Source of the DNA: DASUZB01 sp036377075 | GTDB taxonomy: Bacteria; Actinomycetota; CALGFH01 | Direction: 5' to 3' | Assembly: GCA_036377075.1 (NCBI GenBank) | Contig: DASUZB010000199.1 | Location: 1-56,147, forward strand | DNA: 56,147 nucleotides | In this document: positions 52,357 through 56,147 of the stretch, one piece after another | Position numbering within the stretch: position 1 is the first letter of the stretch | How the letters are laid out: each line of letters opens with the position of its first letter | The notes under the pieces: generated by a model | The model's database searches: none | Told to the model about the DNA's origin: nothing | The model's input: the letters and a program-made list of their open reading frames with translations, nothing else | Translations under genes and position numbers: made by a program

Positions 52357-53591
52357 CGCGCGCCTCCGAGGATGGCGTGCCGCGGCACGCCCGCGCGGAC
52401 GGCACCGCCCGCCGCGATGCGCGCGTACACCTCGAGGGTCGACGCGGCGATCCGGTCCCAGCCGTAGCGGCGGCGCGCCCGCCGCGCCCCGGCGCGGCCG
52501 AGGTTGGCGCGCCGGTCCGGGTCGTCGAGCAGCGCGGCGACCGCCTCGGCGACCCGGTCCGGCTGGTGGGCGGGCACGTGCAGGCCGGTGGCGCCGTCGA
52601 CCACGGTGTCGACCAGGCCGCCGACGGCGGCCGCGACCACCGGCACGCCGCAGGCCATCGCCTCCAGCGGGACCATCCCGAAGGGCTCGTACCAGGGGAC
52701 GCAGACGACCACGTCGGCCGAGCGGTACAGGGCGGGCAGCCGCGCCCGCGGGACCCGCCCGAGCAGGTGCAGGCGGTCGGCGACGCCCAGCTCCCGGGCG
52801 AGCGCGGCGAGGCGGCGGGCCTCGGCGTCCTCGCCCAGCCGGCTGGCCTCCGGCCCGCCGGCGACCAGCAGCTCGGCGCCGGGCACGCGCGCCAGGGCGG
52901 TGACCGCGTCGCCGATGCCCTTGCGCTCCACCAGCCGGCTCACCACCAGCAGGCGGTGCCTGCCAGGCGTGCGCGGCTCGGCCGGCCCTACCGGGGTGAA
53001 CAGCTCCAGGTCGACGCCGCAGGGCACCACCACCGTGCGCTGCAGCTCGGCGCCGAGCCGGGCCAGCTCGAAGACCTCGTCGGAGCAGGTGGCCACGATC
53101 GCGTCGGCCCGGCGCACGATCGCCCGCTCGGTCGCCACCCGCTCGGGCGGGCTGCTGTCGTTGGCGCCCTGGTGGCGGCGCTTGACCACGCCGAGGGCGT
53201 GGAACGTCTGCGCCACCGGGAGCCCGAGCCGCCGCGCGGCGTCCAGGGCGGCGAGCCCCGACATCCAGAAGTGGGCGTGGACGACCTCGGGCGGCCGCGC
53301 TCGCCAGGAGCGCCACAGCCCCTCGGCGAGCTCGCCCATGTACGGCATGAGCCGGTCCTTCGGCAGCGGCCGCGGCGGCCCGGCGGCGACGTGCTCGACG
53401 GTCACGCCGGGGGCGAACGGCACCCGCTCGGGCAGGCCGGGGTCGTCCCGCCGGGTGTGGACCACCACCTCCGCGCCCTGCCTGGCCATCGCGGTCGCCA
53501 GCGCGGCGACGTGGACGTTCTGGCCGCCGGCGTCGACGCCGCCGAGCACCGCCAGCGGGCTGGCGTGCTCGCTCACCATCGCGACCCTCAC
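52353..53591 (-). CDS. Glycosyltransferase family 4
   Basis: The 412-residue GT-B protein opens VRVAMVSEHASPLAVLGGVD, AGGQNVHVAALATAMARQG, then VVHAHFWMSGLAALDAARRL, and in the C-terminal donor-binding half LLVVSRLVERKGIGDAV, LHLLGRVPRARLPALYRSAD and VPWYEPFGMVPLEAMACGVPVV with the E-x7-E motif. This is a retaining transferase; homologues use UDP-, GDP- or ADP-sugars. GTG 53591 overlaps the upstream gene by four bases with GAGGAGG nearby. Confidence 0.9.
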   Translation of the reverse strand: MRVAMVSEHASPLAVLGGVDAGGQNVHVAALATAMARQGAEVVVHTRRDDPGLPERVPFAPGVTVEHVAAGPPRPLPKDRLMPYMGELAEGLWRSWRARPPEVVHAHFWMSGLAALDAARRLGLPVAQTFHALGVVKRRHQGANDSSPPERVATERAIVRRADAIVATCSDEVFELARLGAELQRTVVVPCGVDLELFTPVGPAEPRTPGRHRLLVVSRLVERKGIGDAVTALARVPGAELLVAGGPEASRLGEDAEARRLAALARELGVADRLHLLGRVPRARLPALYRSADVVVCVPWYEPFGMVPLEAMACGVPVVAAAVGGLVDTVVDGATGLHVPAHQPDRVAEAVAALLDDPDRRANLGRAGARRARRRYGWDRIAASTLEVYARIAAGGAVRAGVPRHAILGGAR

Positions 53592-54538
53592 CGCGCCACC
53601 TCCTCGAGGAGGCGGTCCCAGTCGGCCAGGAACCGCGCCAGCCCGTAGCGGTGGGTGACCCAGGCCCTGGCGGCCTTGCCGGCGACGCGGGCGGCCTCCG
53701 GGTCGGCGACCAGCTCGCGGGCGGCGGCCACCAGCTCCCCGACGCGGGTGGAGAGCGCCCCGGCCGCCGGCGGGACGGCCTCGACCACCTCGGTGGTGGC
53801 CAGCGCGACCACCGGCATGCCCAGGTGCATCGCCTCCAGCAGGGAGAGCCCGAGCGAGGTCCAGCGCACCGGGTGCAGGTAGACGCGGCGCCTGGCCAGC
53901 TCCGCGTGCAGCCGCGCCTGGGGCAGGTCGCCGGCCGCCCTGACCGGCGGACCGACCGCCTCGGCGCCGATGCCGAACAGGTCGACCGGCACGGCGGCGG
54001 CGAAGCGGGGGAGCAGGTCGGTGCCGGTCACGCGGCCGCGCCGCGCGGCCTCGTTGAGCACCGCGGCGGCGCGGGGCAGCTCGCCGCTGTAGCGCTCGCC
54101 CGGGTCGGGGATGCCGTGCTCGATCACCCGGGTGGGGGTGCCGGCGGTGTCCCAGAACAGGTCGTTGAAGTGGGTGACGTGGACGACGACCAGGTCGTCG
54201 CGCCCGGCCGCCGGGTGGCGCATGTGCGCCCCCCGGCCCTGCGGGGCGTTGTGCTCCACGTACACGGCCGGGACGTCCCGGCCCGGCCGCCGGCCGCCGA
54301 GCCACGCCCGCGCCAGCCCGTCCAGCTCCTCCGGGCGCTGCAGGACGACGACGTCGACCTCGGCGGTGGCGGCCTGCTCGGGGGTGACCTCGACGGCGCG
54401 GTCCGGCCAGTCGTAGGTCCGCGCCCGGCCGCGGCCGTCCGCGCCCCGGCCTGGCAGCACCGGGACCAGGTACTCGTGCCGGCCCTTGACGAACGCGGTC
54501 GTCCAGGCGCCGTGGACGTGCCAGAGCAGCACCCTCAT
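53588..54538 (-). CDS. Glycosyltransferase (GT-B fold)
   Basis: The 316-residue protein begins MRVLLWHVHGAWTTAFVKGR. It has AVYVEHNAPQGRGAHMRHPA, VHVTHFNDLFWDTAGTPTRV and IEHGIPDPGERYSGELPRAA, typical of GT4-like enzymes, and a donor site RVYLHPVRWTSLGLSLLEAMHLGMPVVA. It is shorter than GT4 relatives of about 380 residues, with a reduced N-terminal domain. ATG 54538 overlaps the preceding gene by four bases (ATGA). Confidence 0.82.
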   Translation of the reverse strand: MRVLLWHVHGAWTTAFVKGRHEYLVPVLPGRGADGRGRARTYDWPDRAVEVTPEQAATAEVDVVVLQRPEELDGLARAWLGGRRPGRDVPAVYVEHNAPQGRGAHMRHPAAGRDDLVVVHVTHFNDLFWDTAGTPTRVIEHGIPDPGERYSGELPRAAAVLNEAARRGRVTGTDLLPRFAAAVPVDLFGIGAEAVGPPVRAAGDLPQARLHAELARRRVYLHPVRWTSLGLSLLEAMHLGMPVVALATTEVVEAVPPAAGALSTRVGELVAAARELVADPEAARVAGKAARAWVTHRYGLARFLADWDRLLEEVAR

Positions 54539-55596
54539 GCCGGCACCGCCTCCCCGCCCGCCCGGGTGGCGAGCCGCTCGACCGCGGCAACGACCTGCTC
54601 GACGGGGACGCCGTCGAGGCAGGGGTGGCCCGGGACCGGGCAGGTGCGGGCGCGGGTGCCCGAGCAGGCCGCGTCCTGGTCGCCGAGCAGGACGTGCGGC
54701 ACCTTCCAGGGCCGCCAGCGCGCCGCCGGGACCACCGGGGCGAACAGCGAGACCACCGGGGTGCCGACCGCCGCCGCCAGGTGCGCCGGCCCGGTGTTGC
54801 CGACCACCACCGCGTCGGCCCCCGCGAGCACGACGGCCAGGCCGGCGAGGTCGAGCCGCCCGCCGAGGTCGGCGACGCCGGGCCTGGCCGGGCCGGCCAC
54901 CAGCGCGGTGAGGGCGCGCTCCGCCGCCCCGCCGGTGACCACCACCCGCCGTCCCCGCCCCGTGAGCGCCTCGACCAGGGCCGCGCTGCGCGCGGGCGCC
55001 CAGGCGCGCGCCGGCGCCGAGGCGCCGGGATGGACCACCACGTAGCCGGCGCCCGCCGGCCAGGGCAGTGGCAGCGGCCGCGCGGCGCGGGGGCGGCGCA
55101 CCGCCAGGCGGCCGTCGTCGCCGGGCGGAAGCCGGTAGCCGAGCGTCGCGGCCAGTGACAAGCCGCGCTCCACCTCGTGGACATTCTCGTCGAGGCGGTG
55201 GCGGACGTCGAGCAGGGTCCCCGGGAAGTCGACGCTCACCGCCGCGATGCGCGGCACCCCCGCCAGGCGCAGCAGCAGGGCCAGCGGTAGCGGGCTCTGG
55301 TGGAACGAGGTGAGCACGACCGCCTCGTCGACGCGGCGCGCGGCCAGCTCGGTGACCAGCGCCACCGTGGCGGTGCGGCTGACCGGCCCGGCATGCGCGT
55401 CGATCCAGGGGGCCTGCGCCACCATCACCCGGTCGACGCCGGGAAGCAGCGTGGCCGCCTCGCGGCCGCGCTGGCCGCAGAGCAGGGTCACCCGCCGGGC
55501 GCCGGCCGCGACCGCGCGCACCGCGGGACCGGCGAGCAGCACGTCGCCGGCGCTGTCCTGCCTGGCCACCAGCACGTGGGCGCGACCCCTGCTCAC
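54535..55596 (-). CDS. Glycosyltransferase family 9 (heptosyltransferase-like)
   Basis: The 353-residue protein has HVLVARQDSAGDVLLAGPAV at the N-terminus, TLLCGQRGREAATLLPGVDR, then YVVVHPGASAPARAWAPARS, VVVTGGAAERALTALVA and VVVGNTGPAHLAAAVGTPVVSLFAPVVPAARWRPW. A Cys-bearing C-terminal segment (CSGTRARTCPVPGHPC) resembles the zinc or disulphide loop of some GT9 proteins. It is the second heptosyltransferase candidate in the operon and overlaps both neighbours by four bases. Confidence 0.9.
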   Translation of the reverse strand: MSRGRAHVLVARQDSAGDVLLAGPAVRAVAAGARRVTLLCGQRGREAATLLPGVDRVMVAQAPWIDAHAGPVSRTATVALVTELAARRVDEAVVLTSFHQSPLPLALLLRLAGVPRIAAVSVDFPGTLLDVRHRLDENVHEVERGLSLAATLGYRLPPGDDGRLAVRRPRAARPLPLPWPAGAGYVVVHPGASAPARAWAPARSAALVEALTGRGRRVVVTGGAAERALTALVAGPARPGVADLGGRLDLAGLAVVLAGADAVVVGNTGPAHLAAAVGTPVVSLFAPVVPAARWRPWKVPHVLLGDQDAACSGTRARTCPVPGHPCLDGVPVEQVVAAVERLATRAGGEAVPA

Positions 55597-56147
55597 CGGC
55601 GCACCTTCCCGGCCCCGAGGACCAGGTCGACCGCCGCGGCAAGGTCGGCGGCGACGGCGGGCGCGGCGGCGACCTCCTCGGGCCGGGTCGCCGGCGTGGG
55701 CACCAGCACCGCGCGGGCGCCCGCCGCGCGCGCCGCCTCCGCGTCGGCGGCGACGTCGCCGATCACCACGCAGTCGCGCGGGTCGACGCCGAGCGCGGCG
55801 GCGGCCCGCTCGACCAGGCCCGGCCGCGGCTTGCGGCAGCGGCAGCCGTCCTCGGCCCGGTGCGGGCACAGCAGCCACGGCCCGAGCGGGCCGAGCAGCT
55901 CCTCGACGCGGCGGTTGACGGCGGCGACCTGCTCGCGGGTGAGCAGCCCGCGGCCGATGCCGCTCTGGTTGGAGACCACGGCGGTCGGCACGCCGGCGGC
56001 CCGCAGCCGCGACAGCGCCAGGCGGGCGCCCGGCATCGGCGTCACCAGCCCGGGGTCGCCGTTGTAGGGCACGTCCGCCACCAGGGTCCCGTCCCGGTCG
56101 AGCAGCACCGCCGCCGGCGTCCCGGCGGCGCCGCCCCGGAGAGGCCG
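55593..56147 (-). CDS. gmhB: HAD phosphatase, D,D-heptose 1,7-bisphosphate phosphatase-like (GmhB), runs off the right edge
   Basis: At least 184 residues are visible. Motif I LLDRDGTLV (both Asp), motif II VVSNQSG, the zinc loop CPHRAEDGCRCRKP characteristic of GmhB and histidinol phosphatases, and motif IV VVIGDVAADAEAARAAGA are present. The frame stays open to the window edge (TPAAVLLDRDGT), so the start is just outside or near 56108 (GTG). It removes the C7 phosphate from heptose 1,7-bisphosphate made by the HldE kinase. First visible gene of the operon. Confidence 0.88.
   Translation of the reverse strand, partial: RPLRGGAAGTPAAVLLDRDGTLVADVPYNGDPGLVTPMPGARLALSRLRAAGVPTAVVSNQSGIGRGLLTREQVAAVNRRVEELLGPLGPWLLCPHRAEDGCRCRKPRPGLVERAAAALGVDPRDCVVIGDVAADAEAARAAGARAVLVPTPATRPEEVAAAPAVAADLAAAVDLVLGAGKVRR

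Overview
The window is very GC-rich DNA with strong third-position GC bias, many GTG starts and 4-base stop/start overlaps. It carries actinobacterial hallmark families: a SAV2177/DUF574 methyltransferase, a CGNR zinc-finger protein, SigE-type and ECF42 sigma factors, an HxxxCxxC anti-sigma factor and LAL-type regulators. It is almost certainly a chromosomal piece of an Actinomycetota bacterium; the order cannot be fixed from the sequence. No rRNA, tRNA, CRISPR array, phage or insertion sequence was recognised.

Positions 1-37,700 are a mosaic of small stress, detoxification and secreted-protein units mixed with many broken genes. In order: a pirin fragment at the left edge; a gene with an in-frame amber codon; PPOX and sigma-factor remnants; a doubly frameshifted membrane protein; a MerR-type promoter; Nudix and DinB proteins; an adenylate cyclase; a TetR unit facing an NTF2-like protein and a DUF1772 protein; a SigE-family sigma factor with a membrane partner; an NAD(P)H-binding reductase behind a 10-bp palindrome; an aldo/keto reductase (AKR); and secreted metallophosphoesterase and PhoX proteins. 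Next come a truncated globin, then an ECF sigma / anti-sigma / methyltransferase / hydrolase operon. That methyltransferase has an in-frame TGA exactly at the usual cysteine (a selenoprotein candidate). Then follow a CGNR regulator, a lipoprotein, a broken SGNH esterase, a DUF574 methyltransferase, a large LuxR regulator, a VapBC-type module beside an FAD-monooxygenase remnant, an ECF42 sigma factor, and an MFS exporter with a second AKR that is an inverted near-copy of the first. After these lie a PLP decarboxylase, two secreted proteins (one an S53 peptidase), a SUKH protein, an ABC-F ATPase, a GNAT, an SRPBCC protein and an alpha/beta hydrolase.

Positions 37,800-48,000 hold a 1058-residue AAA/TPR regulator behind a 68-bp tandem repeat, a flavodoxin-like protein, and a catabolic locus. 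In that locus an APC permease lies divergent to a GntR regulator, followed by a class I aldolase, a zinc dehydrogenase and an FGGY kinase in one overlapping operon. Two TGTC-T-GACA palindromes mark the shared control region.

Positions 49,297-56,147 (minus strand) are a tightly overlapping seven-gene operon: GmhB-like phosphatase, GT9, a second glycosyltransferase, GT4, HldE-like bifunctional heptose enzyme, SDR and another GT9. This is an ADP-heptose synthesis and heptosyl-transfer cassette in an organism expected to lack LPS, and it is the most interesting pathway-scale feature. An MFS transporter lies just downstream on the same strand.
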